From assembly GCF_021134715.1 (NCBI RefSeq), contig NC_060026.1:62001-126000 (forward strand): a DNA stretch of 64,000 nucleotides. Direction: 5' to 3'. The DNA is from Daphnia pulex (Eukaryota > Arthropoda > Branchiopoda > Diplostraca > Daphniidae). Shown here one piece after another: positions 52,540 to 64,000 of this stretch. Within the stretch, counting starts at the first letter, position 1; each line of letters begins with the position of its first letter. The notes beneath the pieces are model-generated. The model saw nothing but the letters and a program-made list of their open reading frames with translations. It was not told where the DNA came from and searched no databases. Position numbers and translations under genes: made by a program.

Positions 52540-53050
52540 CTTCTAGTTGAATTGTGACTTTTTGCTCTCGTACCGCAAGAACGTATAACAAAATGTGGAC
52601 TTCAGCAGCTCTAAATCCGGGATTACATATAGCAACTTGCCTGCAGTGAAACTAGTCGCTCTATGATGAGTCTGTGTAGGGTTGCAGTACCGTTTTCTAT
52701 TCCATGCAGGGTGTTGACATGTGGAAAGTTTGTGGTTCGGTAATATCAACTAAAGAGATGTACAAACAGGTGAAACACAAATTAAATGACAATGTAAAAT
52801 ATTATGAAGTATTCACATTCACCTTGATTGCATTCCTTCACCACAGACTACGAAATGTCTTCACAGTGGATGGTGACAAGTTGGCCAATGAACTAGCCTA
52901 CCTCTCACCTACAATAAATAGCCATATGTAACTAAAAAATAATAGAAAGAACTGCAACATATAATGGGAAACAACAAAGCAAATTCTTATACTTGAAAAA
53001 CAAGAGTTGGATCTCAAAACCACAATTCATCTGTAAACAAAGTCCTGGAG
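52540..53050. repeat. Duplicated spacer segment, copy 2 of 2
   Basis: Near-identical to 47130-47660. High identity over about 500 bp points to a recent unit duplication linking the spacers upstream of copies C and D. Confidence 0.7.
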
Positions 53051-53866
53051 AAAATGCAATTGACCTTATTATACAACAGTACAACACTGAGTCATAGACA
53101 CAGAAATGGCCATCCGTAGTTTGTTCGGGAGCGTTCGGGACACAGGGAAACATTGACAACGAAGTCTTCCACTTCATTGTCTAATAATGTCTATGTCTAT
53201 GGGGAAACTGAGTCGGAAACTGAAACTTCCCCGCCATTTCTTTACTTAGGAGGATGGGGTTTCAGTGTGGAAGGCGGCCATGATGGATTTATTTCCTTAC
53301 CCTGCCTTCCTAGTCTTACCAGCTGATTTTTCGAATCTGTTATTTACCAGAGACTAGCACCAGTAGCACCTGCTAGCACCACGATGTACATGAACTGATT
53401 AAACGTAAAAAATCTTGGACGAATACCATCACTGAACACCAAATGAACTAGTCAATGATTCAATCTTTCGAATACCGCCAAAAATAAATGTTTCAGCCAA
53501 AAAGGTAAAAAATTATATCCTGAATCGAAAATCATGTAATGAAAAGCTTATCCTACGTTTACGTAACGCTGGACAACTAAAATTAGAAGTAGTATGATTG
53601 ATTTCTTGCTCATGAGGGCGGGTACTGCCGCTGCCGTACTGCGGTAAAAGCACTGTTCCGAATTATTTGCTTGGGCTAATATTATTTATTCAGAATTATA
53701 AAATGCTGTTTTCAGTACCGCAGCTTAAATAATATGGCATGAAACAATTCAAACCCGTCAAAGGAAACCGAATTGAAAAAAAATTATAATTAATAATTAG
53801 AGTTTGAATTTCATAATATCGTTCCGTTTCATGTTGGTCGTCATAGATTTTCTTGGTGGTCCATTT

Positions 53867-55699
53867 TTAATTCTTGTACAGATCAATCCACGCCCTAAAC
53901 GCCGACACTCTGGTTTGGAGGCTATTACTTTCGCAATCACCTGTCAAAACACAAAGATTTTAATTTATTTAGTTGATGTTCACAAAACCAAACGCCTCAT
54001 TCAAATAAATACCTGAGGCGTAGCTGTTGATTCCGATTTGAGTCCAAATTCCCGGCGACGAAAGGACCAATACTGGACCACCTATATCACCCTGCAATTG
54101 AGAAACAATTTGACTTTTAGCACGTAGGAAAGAGCCAACTCGATTGTTGGGAGGGAATAAAACTGATGACTTACCGCGCATACGAATTTATCAGTAGCGC
54201 TAATACAGATATTGGCGTCCGTCACATATTTGCCAAAATTCTCGTCCGCCTTGCAGTCGAAGTTGGACGAAATCGAAACGGTGCCTTGTTTCAATGCGGT
54301 GCTTGCTGAAGAGTCTGGAAATGGAGCAAATAAAATGCGCATGTTGAACCATAATCAATAATTGATATTGAATTGATGATCTTTCAATACCAGCTGTTGC
54401 CCATCCCACAATAACAGCTGATTGATCGACGTTTTGGTCAGGATCTCCATTGGCCGGCGGCAGACAAACAGGTGCAACAGTCCTGGATAGAACAACAGGA
54501 GCGTCCAGTGTCAGCATGGCGATGTCATTGGCCTAATTTGCAAAAAAATAAATAAATCAAATATCAAAATAGTTCCGTTCAATTGTAGCAACTTACATAG
54601 GTGGCAGCATTGAATTTGCTATGAAGGGCGACTTTGCTGATTCTCCTAGTCATTTGGACGTCGGTTGAGCTCGTCACTCCAATCAATACAGTCACACCCG
54701 ACATCTCATATAAAGACATTCTAGACAAGGAAAATAAAAAACAATGGAAAAAAGAAAATTGACTTTAATCAAATAAAAATGAATACATGAAATTCTGATT
54801 ACTTTTCCAAGCAACTGGCAGCCAATAAAACTTTCGAATCAGAAATCAAAGTTCCGCCACAGAAATAGACACCGGCAGGATCACTAGATTTTTTCAGGGA
54901 TACCTAACAATCAAATAGTATTTCAATGTATTGCAAATGAACTCGATTGTATAAGTTGTCGGTCAATCAACTCACCAAGAACGGCCAGGCGTTGCTCTTG
55001 GCAGTGGTTCCACCATCGATCCTTCCTCCAATCAATGACCGTGCAGGTAAGGCGGTCGGCCCTTTGCCGCACTGGATGACTGGTGCTGCAGGCGTTGTTG
55101 TTGGCGTTGTTGTTGTCGTTGTTGTTGTCGTTGTTGTTGGCGTTGTTGTCGTCGTCGTCTTCGTTGTTGTTGTTGTTGGTCTTGTTGTTGTTGTTGGTCT
55201 TGTTGTCGTCTTCGTTGTTGTTGTTGTTCGTCTTGTTGTCGTCGTTGCTGCTGCAGCTCCTCCTTGTCTAGCGGACGGGATATCTTCAAGTGCAATGGGA
55301 CTAGGATACTCGAATGAATAGGACCATCCATTGGAGTCCTGCTGTTGCTGACGATTATACGTCACTGGGTGGGAATTGAACGATGGCAGCTGGATGAATT
55401 CAGGATGGGCGATTTGGCTGTACAAAGACTTGCCGTGATAAGACGGAGCATATCCCACACCGGCAACTGAATTCAAACAATAGACATGCACGTTAGATTT
55501 AAATAATTAATGAAGATAAACATAATTGATAAAAATGGGAAATTAATTTTGACATACAATCGACGATGATGGCGTCATTTGTACGAGAGACGCGGGGAAG
55601 CAAAGCGAAACTGGACGCCGGGCTGAAGCAGCAGCTCAGCAGAGTCACGACCGCAAGTAGAGAAAATATTTTTGAAATACTGCCGAGAGCTACCGTCAT
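53867..55699 (-). CDS. Serine protease homologue, array copy E (inactive)
   Basis: The start at 55699 gives MTVALGSISKIFSLLAVVTL, then LSCCFSPASSF. The pro-region (VAGVGYAPSYHGKSLYSQ) is followed by the longest Thr tract of the array (TTTTRRTTTTTKTTTRP-type, about 55085-55250), then QCGKGPTALPARSLIGGRID. His57 is Ser (LLAASCLEK), the Asp102 exon reads NDIAMLTLDAPVVLSRTVAP, and Ser195 is Ile (GDIGGPVLVLSS). The last exon ends AFRAWIDLYKN. No lesion was seen. It groups with D by its end and with A by its exon-6 sequence (SISSNFDCKADENFGKYV). Confidence 0.87.
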
Positions 55700-55852
55700 T
55701 TTCCTAAAACAAATAAATTGCCCAACATTATTTTCAACTCGAAATTGAATTATTTAAATTCTTAACTGTCTATATTTTACTCTCGCCATTTTTGTGTTAG
55801 CCTTAGAATTAGATATCTAGCGCTTAACATACATTAGTCTATAATTTGGAAC

Positions 55853-55995
55853 ATACCCGAGTTGTTGCAGCGAGCTATACTGGTCCAACTTGGACGAAAC
55901 TTATGTGATTCCACTTTCCAGAAGGACTTCCTTTTTATTGGGGCATTGAAGACGCTCCAGAGTGTGCATGGCAAGAAGCGCCGCCCTAATTCTCC
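55853..55995 (-). promoter_or_regulatory. 5'UTR exon and core promoter of copy E
   Basis: A diverged version of the shared first-exon block (gtccaacttggacgaaactt and ttcctttttattggggcatt on the plus strand, then gccgccctaattc). The TATA-like core is weak. Confidence 0.35.
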
Positions 55996-58085
55996 TTAAA
56001 TGTTAAATTGAGTTGAACTGCGCCGCCGCCCTCTGAATGATATCAACAAAAAAGGGGAAGCAACGATATCAATTTTAAGCTGAAAGTGTAGAGAGATTAG
56101 GTTATTCAACACTGGCGAGTTCACTCACACCAACTTCCTCAATATGGTCAAATGGCGACTTTTTCGTCTTTTTGCTTTTCTCCCGACTCCGACGTGAGCC
56201 AAATGCAAATTAACTTGATGGCCTTCAATAATCATTTCATCGTTTAGGGCGTCGCTTTCCTGCTGCTCCAACTATTCCATATATTACTGTGCATCAACAT
56301 TCAATTCTTTCTCAATATATTTCGGCTTCTCACTTTTGGTTGCCAAACCATTCGGGCTCAACAGAAATTAAATGCAATTCAGGAAAAATCCATCCACAAA
56401 CTGCCGTTACTATTCATACATATAGTCATATAGCCAATGTACTTGCCAGATGACACAAAAGCCCCTCAGTTTGCTGATGGTTATTCAACTCGTACAACTC
56501 CTTAGATGTTCGAGTGGCGGATTTTGGCTCTCTCTAGTCTGTCAACCTTCACCGTAAGCGAAAATTCAAAATAAACTTGTTGACCTTCTCTACTCTCAAT
56601 TCGGAGTTATCAATAAATTCTTCGTTCTTCCTATAGTCAAACTCGTTACGCTACTGTGAACTTTTTCTTATAACGCCGTTGAAGATTGGACTATCATCTC
56701 TACTCTACTTACTTTAAGATAATGTTGTTGAGTGTGACTTAATCTGATCTCATTCAGTTGCTTTAATCTCTCCTCCTAACTAGTTGGGCTGATTTCGAGC
56801 CCATAAACACTTAATCAAACTATTGACTAAATGACAAAGCGTGACAACATTTCCTATTCTCAAAATGGAATTCGTCAAAGAGCAGACGATGTAATTAGAA
56901 TTCTATCGATCGAGTTTCCTATGGTAACCTTTAACCTCATTTAGATTTACTTGACTTGGCTAAGCTCAACATGAAAAGAGTGAAACTTACTACGGTGCAT
57001 TATTTCTAAAACGCCAACGCAGTCTCAACGCCTGACATACAGGATACAATGGCGACAAACATATTTTAAAAAGCAACAGGTATACTTTGCCATTTTTGCT
57101 ATTTAAAAATAGCTCCAATAAGCGACAGTATGTTACATGGCGAGTCATTGACCGAATAAATTAAGAAACGGGAAATTTCCATTCACGATCATTTTCAAGG
57201 TTCACTTTACTGGTCTTTTATCGGATTCGACTACATCGCATCGAATTTCTCACAATCTAATACAACCCGATTCACCAATTGCTGATTAGTGCTTCGACGT
57301 AAAAATGTTGCTATGTACGTAGCCAAATAAAGAAAAAAAGTGACGAAAAAAAGATAAGAAAAACACAAACGCCAAATCTGTCAAACAAAACTGGTTTGCT
57401 TTCCCATTTTAAAAATAAGCGCAATCTACTAATGCCTCACGCAGGATAATATTAACTCTACTATTATGGAGCCCACGAGACAAAGTTCGAGAGCAATAAC
57501 ATCTGAAGGTGAGCGAGTTTTGCTCTGGAAGTGCAGAATAACTGGTCAATTGGCAGAGTTTAACGGGTGATACGATCGAAACAGCGCCAAATTTGATCAA
57601 AAGTTCAACCATTTCAACTATAGACGACACTATGCAAATATGTGCAGGGTTGGGTTGCAGCACACCAATTATGGTATGGATTGCTGGATTGAATTATTCT
57701 TTGAAAAAATCACGTACCTGTTGCCGAGGAAGCAAAACAACAACAAAAAGACTGTCTGGATAGACAATGAGCTGATGTACTTGTCGAAACCGGAATGGAG
57801 AAACACACGCACCAGCAACAGGTTTCAGTCGCAACTCCAACAGCCTGTATTAAGTAGAATCAATACACCTCACAATTCCAGAGTAAAAAGTAATTTAATA
57901 ACACCTTACAAAGTCAAAATTTAGTAATTTACTATTACCTTTCGCCCATACGAAGAAAACTCTTAGATTAATTTGAAATCTAAGAGAATGAGCCGAAAAA
58001 TTGAAAACATAATTGACGTCATTGATGATTATCACGTTTCAAATTGACGAAAACAACTATACCATCATTAAATACATTTCCTTTG
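55996..58085. other. Array spacer with degraded repeats
   Basis: Contains the fifth, shortened copy of the spacer repeat family (57420-57560: gagcccacgagacaaagttc, gaaggtgagcgagttttgct). No gene seen. Confidence 0.45.
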
Positions 58086-58089
58086 CCAA

Positions 58090-58330
58090 AGAAGAGCGGC
58101 AACCCTCACAGCCTAAACAGCATTTTGTATCGATTAATCCATTCCATGTAAGTCGACACTGAGGTTTAAAGGCCAGTGGCAGGGCCATCTGAATACAACA
58201 GACATTATCAACACCTATTTGATTCTCAGCCAAAAACCTGTTTTAGAAAAATGCTTACATTTGGTGTAGCTGTTGATCAAGTCTCCCCGTAGACGACAGA
58301 ACAACCGGACCACCAACGATCACCCTAAAA
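58090..58330 (-). pseudogene. Relic of protease last two exons
   Basis: At 58095-58200 the sequence aatccattccatgtaagtcg matches the last exon of the array genes. At 58260-58330 the minus strand reads GGTGATCGTTGGTGGTCCGG, which matches the GD-x-GGP exon with a frameshift. Both exons contain stops. It marks a dead gene between copies E and F. Confidence 0.6.
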
Positions 58331-60673
58331 TTGAACAACAGTTTTGTGTTAGCAGATTGGAAAGTGAGTTTACAGATTATAGCCATATGAAATTGTCAGA
58401 ACTAATACAGATATTTATAATAATGTTTTCACCTCGGCAATTAATCAATTTTTAAAATACCCTTCTCGAAATTTGTGTCATTCTCTAGATTAGAATTGCA
58501 ATAGAAGTGAAATAATTTTTTCAAAAGCAAGTAAATAACTGAAATATAGCTCTACGATTGTTACCTGTGTGATTGTAGTACTTAACTCGTTGTGCACGCT
58601 TCTACTGATGCAACGACACCTTTAAGTCGACTTGTCCAAGGGTTCTTTGCTTTTATCACAGGATTGAGGACGTTTTGAAGCCATACCCTTTATTGAAAAA
58701 GAAAAGAAAACAAGAATTATTTCGCAAAACCGACCCGTGTCCTTTAATGGAAGAAATGAAAACAATTAATCATAATCTCAATGTGGCTAATTCATTGGAT
58801 TATATTATACCCAAGGGTATCGAAGGGTCCTCGGTCGGTTCTTCTTTCACCTGTCAGCCAATTCACAGGATTCCCCGTGGAGTTGAATTGCTTGACTTTC
58901 AGCTCTCGTACCTTAACCTTCACTATACCGCTAATACAAAACTAGCATCGCCTTATTTCGAGGATGCCTATTATTGTTAAGTGAATTAAATGTGAGAGCG
59001 CTATTAAGTATTCTAAAACGGGTATCAACAACAAACGCACACAAATATAATCAAGTTAATTTAGAAAATTAAAAATCGACTCACTACGTTGGACGTTCTT
59101 TTTCGTATTGGATCCACCCGCGATATTTGCATATGGTCCACAAACTGAATCACTTGTTTTACCGCAAGCTGCTTATTACCCAGGGTTCGCCAATTCGCCT
59201 GATTGTAGCGTGTAGACGTTTCCACTGCATCAGCGACCCATTTGACGTGTTGAAACGTGCTTCGTTTTCACCTTATTGGGGTTGAAATTGTGAAGCCACA
59301 GCTGATTGAAACTGAAGAAATAAAGAAATGATTTCACAATGCTGATTATATAGTTCCCTTTGATGGAACAACAAATTCAAATAAGAACAATCTCAACACG
59401 TGATACATACGCAAAATAACAATATGCTGACCTTCACTACTCCAAATTTGGAGCTTGACTTGGGTGTCCCCTTCCTTCTGTTCAGCAATAACTCGTCATT
59501 GGGTCCAAGTGGTGTTATGGAGAACTTTTCATGTTTTTGTCTTTCCATTTTCGTTCAAACGCAAAACATAGCAACAAGGATTTCACGTTATTCTTCGATT
59601 TCGTCGAAAAGATGGTGCCTGTTGGGTAACAAAAAAAAATAAATTTCAAAGGGGAAATTGACAGCAAGACACGAAATTTCTATAAACACAGATTTTCAAA
59701 CTCGTTCTTGTGAACAAGATTAAAATCAGAGAATACAACTTAGGAGACACACACAAACTTACTGGCGTCCAACTGTCATACCATATATATACCTACAAAC
59801 CAGTGTAATCCATTTTACAGATTCAATCGTTTACTGAAACCCTGTAGGGCTGTATTACAACTGCCACTTTAAAGTAAGCCAGGTGTGTAAAATGTTTTTT
59901 TACTTGTACATGTTGAAAACTGACTGACCATTTCATTGTTGGGTAATTCAATTCACTCGTCTTCGCAGTTCTGGACGTTCTCTTCACCGTCAACTCACGA
60001 AAACCACACTGTCTTACAGTCGTACTGTCTATTCTGCCAAATCTCATCGCATAATTATTCTGAGGAAATAAATATTAAATAAACGTGAAAATTACTTTGC
60101 AGAGACACGAATGGACATGACCAACACGTTAAAGTCACACCGAAACTAACAATAAAAAAACGTCCGCCCCTCCTAACGTCTGAAAAACTTTCCCGCCATT
60201 TAATGAAGGCGGCCATGATGGATTTATTTCCTTACCCTTACTCTTAAAGGATCAGCTGATTTTTAAACCAGAGATAACAAAACACTGTCGTCATTTCGTC
60301 AAGTAAAAAAAATATTTAAAAAAAATTTAATTCTCTGAATATCCAGTAGTGTGTGAAATGTTTGACATGAATGTCTGATTTGTTGTTTTTAGCTTTCTGG
60401 ACATGGCCCATTGGCACAGTAGTACAAACAAGAGATGTGACAAATTTTAAATGAGCAGACGAGTATAAAGTTGGTGGTAACTGGTAGTTGCTGGTATTTA
60501 AATAAAAGAAGATTGAGATTGACGTGAAAGAATGGAGTCGTTGTCATAAGTTAATTAGAGCAAATACACTGGAACTGGAAGGGATCAGTTATTGAAATAA
60601 GCGCACGTCCCGTGTTCACAATATTGATTTGAAACTGGCCGGATTTTTCGAAGGAAACAACATAATGGCGACG
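58331..60673. other. Array spacer
   Basis: Open frames at 58675-58980 and 59400-59642 (+) have no signature. The conserved module (ggcggccatgatggattt) is at 60190-60245. No gene seen. Confidence 0.4.
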
Positions 60674-62668
60674 TCATTTCAAGTACAAATCGATCCATTT
60701 CCTGAAGGCTGACACTTTGGTTTTAATGCCGGGGAGGGAACCGCATTCTATTACATGTAAAATGATCATATAATCAAAGTCAATCCCGTTATACAAATTT
60801 TAAAACAAATTACCGAGAGTAAAACTATTGACTCCGACTACGGTCCAAGCTCCTGACGCCGACTGAACGACAACCGGACCTCCGCTATCCCCCTGTAGAA
60901 TTTCCAACCCAAAAACATAAAATGGAAATAAACCAATGACAAAAATGTGATTAATTAATTACTTGACATGCGGATTGTACGGGAGCAGAGACGCAGAGCA
61001 TTTCGTCTGCAATTTCCATGGCATAGTCGTCCATGCATTCGGCGTTTGTCACGACGGTGCCCTTCACTTCCTGCAGAATATTCGATCGAGTTTTCTCTGC
61101 ATGAGAATAATACAATTTGAATATAAGTCTAAATAGAATTAAAATGAAATGAAGATTTTCTATACCGTATGTGAGATCACCCCACCCCATCATGGCCACT
61201 TCTTGGCCGGCGGATGGAACCGTTTCGGGACTTGCTTCTGGCAAACAAACGGGAGAAACGGCCGTTGAATAAACTACGGGCGAGTCCAGGGTCAAAATGG
61301 CAATGTCGTTGACCTAGAAATAGTTGAAAGAAAAACATACAGTCAAAATAGAAAATCGACAAATTTGGTCAAATCGAAACTGGCAATACTCACAAAGGTG
61401 GCGTCGTTGTATCCGTTGTGAATGGTGGCGTAAGTAACTCGTCTCGTCACCTGGGCGTCGTTCCCGAAATCAGCCCCGTTTCCAACCGTGTGCATTCCCA
61501 GGCTCACCGTCATTTTGGAAATGTCAAACGAAGACATTCTGGTGTGGAATAGACAAACATTCAATAGACAATTGATGTTTCATTCCTTTGCTTTTTGACG
61601 TACCGTTCGACGCAGTGGGCCGCCGTTAGGATTTTGTTGGAACTTATCAAAGCCCCTCCACATTTGACAGTCCCGTCATACCTCAGGGCAGCCTACAACA
61701 CAAATATAATTAACGAATCAACTCCAACTTTAAATATACAACACTCACGAGGAATGGCCAGGAATTCTTTTGGGCTGGAGCATGGCTAACGCCGATGGCA
61801 CGATGGATGAGCTTCGCAGGTCCACGACCACATTGAAACGTCGTCTGCTTGACAGGTTGTTGACCACCGCTGCTGGCGCCATCTTTGTTCCCAGAACTGC
61901 CAACTCCATTCGGCCTGCTGAACAGATCCATAAAATGGTTCGGTTGAATACCTCCACTGTACTGCTGTTGGGATTCAACCAGAGAATTGGTAACGGGATT
62001 GGCGTCCTTTATTGGTGGCACGACAGCAGGTTTGTCGGCAACGACTGGACGAGTGCTGCTGCTATCAACTTTTTGATCGTGTGGCTGCATACAACAGACC
62101 CCGGTAACCTAAATCAATCAAACAAAAACCGGTTCCAATTGAGGACAGAGCCACTTTAGTGAATAAGCCGTCTACACATTATTTGTGAATGAGTGAATGA
62201 AATGACTGACTTGTCCTTTGCCATTTTCGCCTGGGTATTGGCATTTGTTGCGAGAAATGATCATCCACGTTTCCTGGACGCTCAGTTGCGACTGGCTCAA
62301 ATTCGGGTAACACGAATGGAGGGTCGTGCAGTAGCCGGGATTGCCCGACGCCGAGAAACAGGTCCTTCGATCCAACTTGAATGCCCGGCGGTTTCTTATT
62401 ATCGTCTGCACTTTGCTCGCTCCTGGGCTTGCTCCTGGGAAAGAATCACCTGCGCCATCAGCTTTAATATTAACAACAAAATTAGGTCATTGACAATTGA
62501 ATTTTTCTCCATTGTTTAATACAAAAATAAAAGGAATTAATTACCTTTCATGATGAAGCCGTTGCCTGTCCGATAATTGCGTCCAGTGACTGGGCAGCTC
62601 AGCAGAGTGACGACCGTCAGGAAGAAGAAGAATAAGGCGACTGAAAAGTCATTTGACATCATTGCCAT
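60674..62668 (-). CDS. CLIP-domain serine protease, array copy F (triad intact)
   Basis: The only array gene that should be catalytic. The signal peptide starts at 62668 (MAMMSNDFSVALFFFLTVVT). A CLIP domain follows with six Cys in the right order: CFSASGNPGYC, LHSCYPNL, RNKC and GVCC. A Pro/Ser/Gln linker leads to QCGRGPAKLIHR|AIGVSHAP, the probable activation site, with Ala-Ile in place of Ile-Val-Gly-Gly. His57 (ILTAAHCVE), Asp102 (NDIAILTLDSPVV) and Ser195 (CQGDSGGPVV) are all present. Position 189, which sets specificity, is Ser (SACQGDSGGP), so a chymotrypsin- or elastase-like preference is more likely than trypsin-like. The end reads AFRKWIDLYLK. CLIP proteases are secreted zymogens of immune, clotting and developmental cascades; the substrate here is unknown. 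Confidence 0.9.
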
Positions 62669-63472
62669 TTTGCTGCTACACACCTGTCGAGTCAATTACA
62701 AGTTCACGTAACTTTGAAATGCAAAGGGTTTTGACGACAGCTCTGGCTATGGTTTAATTCATTTGAGAGTCTACGACACCAGCACTTTTAGAAGGTCGAA
62801 ATCTAGATGGAGATCCAAGTGCGGCCAATCCGTTACATTCGCAATCGACTTGTGAGCTACTTGTGCCACTTGGCTCGTCTTTTGTGCTGCTTCTATATTG
62901 AGGGCATTTACCCGTTATGGGCGGATGACGAAAAAGGACATTCGCATTTGGAATTCATAAAGAAGAAAACATTTCTCACCACTGCTGGGGATGGTCTTTG
63001 ACAATTGCAACGTCAGCAGCGAACTGAATGACACATCACACGCCGCTGGTCATTCTTGTTGTTGAACGACTTGCTCCGCTCTAAATAAAAATCAGCACCG
63101 CTCTATAAATCTATATAAACTATCGCTACAGAAATGTCCATCCACGGCTATTAGGTTATTATTCCATTGCTTATTTCTTTTCACAAATTTCATGATTGCT
63201 TGATTTAAAAAATATTGATTTGTTGGACTTGAGGAGGTAAGCTGGTAAACGCACTGATCCAATAAAATGTGTTTAGCATCAGTTATTACTTGCTTGGGCT
63301 AATGTTTATTTCAAATTCTAACAAAAAGTAATAGCAATAAGGCTTGAAATAATTAATAATAAGTCAGCCGAAACTGAATTGAAAAATATTAGAACTAATA
63401 ATTAGATTTTTCAATTTCATAATGGTTTCTTTTCATAATTTGTTGGTCGTGTTGTCGTTATTCTTGATATTT
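62669..63472. other. Short spacer between copies F and G
   Basis: Contains the promoter of F and the 3' flank of G. The 64-residue open frame at 62807-63001 (+) has no signature. The spacer is much shorter than elsewhere in the array. Confidence 0.4.
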
Positions 63473-63939
63473 TTAATTCGCGAGGTACGTATCAATCCAG
63501 GGCCTGAAGGCCGACACTCTGGTTTGGAGGCTATTCGTAGTGCAATCATCTAGGTCAAAAGACAAGAGTTTGATTTAAATGATTTGATGCATACAGCAAA
63601 ACCCACAATGCCCCATTCGAAATAATTACTTGAGGAGTAGCTGTTGATTCCGATTTGAGTCCAAACACCCGGCGACGTGAGGACGAGAACTGGACCGCCA
63701 ATGTCACCCTACAATTGAGATACAATTCACTTTTAGCACGTGAGAAAAGCCAACTCGATTGTTGAGAGAGGGAATAAGACTCACTGGACAAATGTAATTG
63801 GTGGTAGAGGAAATACAGATATTTGCTGTCGAAACATATTTGCCAAAGTTCGCTTCCAACTTGCAGTCGGCGTTGGACAAAACGGAAACTGTGCCCTGGT
63901 TCAGTGCGGTGCTTGGTGTGGGTGGTGCAGCAGGGTCTG
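63473..63939 (-). CDS. Serine protease homologue, array copy G (partial, runs off window)
   Basis: Three 3' exons are seen, and the gene continues beyond 64000. The exon at about 63786-63939 reads NQGTVSVLSNADCKLEANFG with CISSTTNYICP. The next reads GDIGGPVLVLTSPGVWTQIG, so Ser195 is Ile. The last exon ends AFRPWIDTYLAN with its stop at 63473. It belongs to the A/D/E branch of inactive homologues. The His57 exon is outside the window. Confidence 0.82.
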
Positions 63940-64000
63940 GAATTGAACAAATAAAATGCATTTCGTATCGAAATCAATACAGTTGATAATCAGATAAGGA

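Noticed and set aside
55032-55331. Gln/Arg-rich open frames over the Thr tracts of copies D and E
   Set aside because: These are out-of-frame readings of triplet repeats; the Thr frame joins the conserved pro-region and the CGKGPTALP segment.

Overview
The window looks like nuclear DNA of an arthropod, most likely a small-genome crustacean of the Daphnia type (inference). Genes have many short GT-AG introns, and the protein set is animal: Nup155, DNAAF5, an SRA/YDG protein, an astacin, CLIP-type and chymotrypsin-fold proteins, and luciferase-like acyl-CoA synthetases. Nothing looks bacterial, and I saw no rRNA, tRNA or CRISPR array. Exon borders were read by eye and have not been tested against transcripts.

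Layout. 1-5.7 kb holds decayed sequence: a broken copy of mitochondrial ribosomal protein MRPS35 with its introns still present, a small secreted-protein gene (-), and a frameshifted ankyrin-repeat pseudogene. 7.8-9.3 kb is a complete seven-exon astacin metalloprotease (-). 11.5-14.6 kb is a secreted trypsin-fold protein (+) whose active-site Ser is Glu and whose protease domain is split by about 560 Thr-rich residues. 15.4-20.8 kb holds two tandem acyl-CoA synthetase genes (-); the first carries a stop codon and a lost splice donor, while the second reads intact. 21.3-30.3 kb is a compact housekeeping block: Nup155 (-), an SRA-domain-only protein (+) divergent from it, and DNAAF5/HEATR2 (-) convergent with the SRA gene.

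31-64 kb is a tandem array on the minus strand with a period of about 5-6 kb. Copies A-E and the partial copy G are secreted serine-protease homologues. In A-E the catalytic His57 is Ser, and in all six Ser195 is Ile or Val, while the Asp102 region is kept where visible. Copy F, near the far end, keeps the whole triad and has an N-terminal CLIP domain. Spacers contain relic exons of F-type and A-type copies, copied promoter/5'UTR blocks, an inverted duplication, and a short conserved module that occurs once per unit.

How the parts may work together (inference): the array resembles an expanded set of extracellular pseudoproteases beside one active CLIP protease, an arrangement known in arthropod immune and clotting cascades, where non-catalytic homologues act as cofactors. 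The paralogues differ most in the linker before the protease domain (Gln-Gly repeats, Thr tracts, or none) and at the dead active site.
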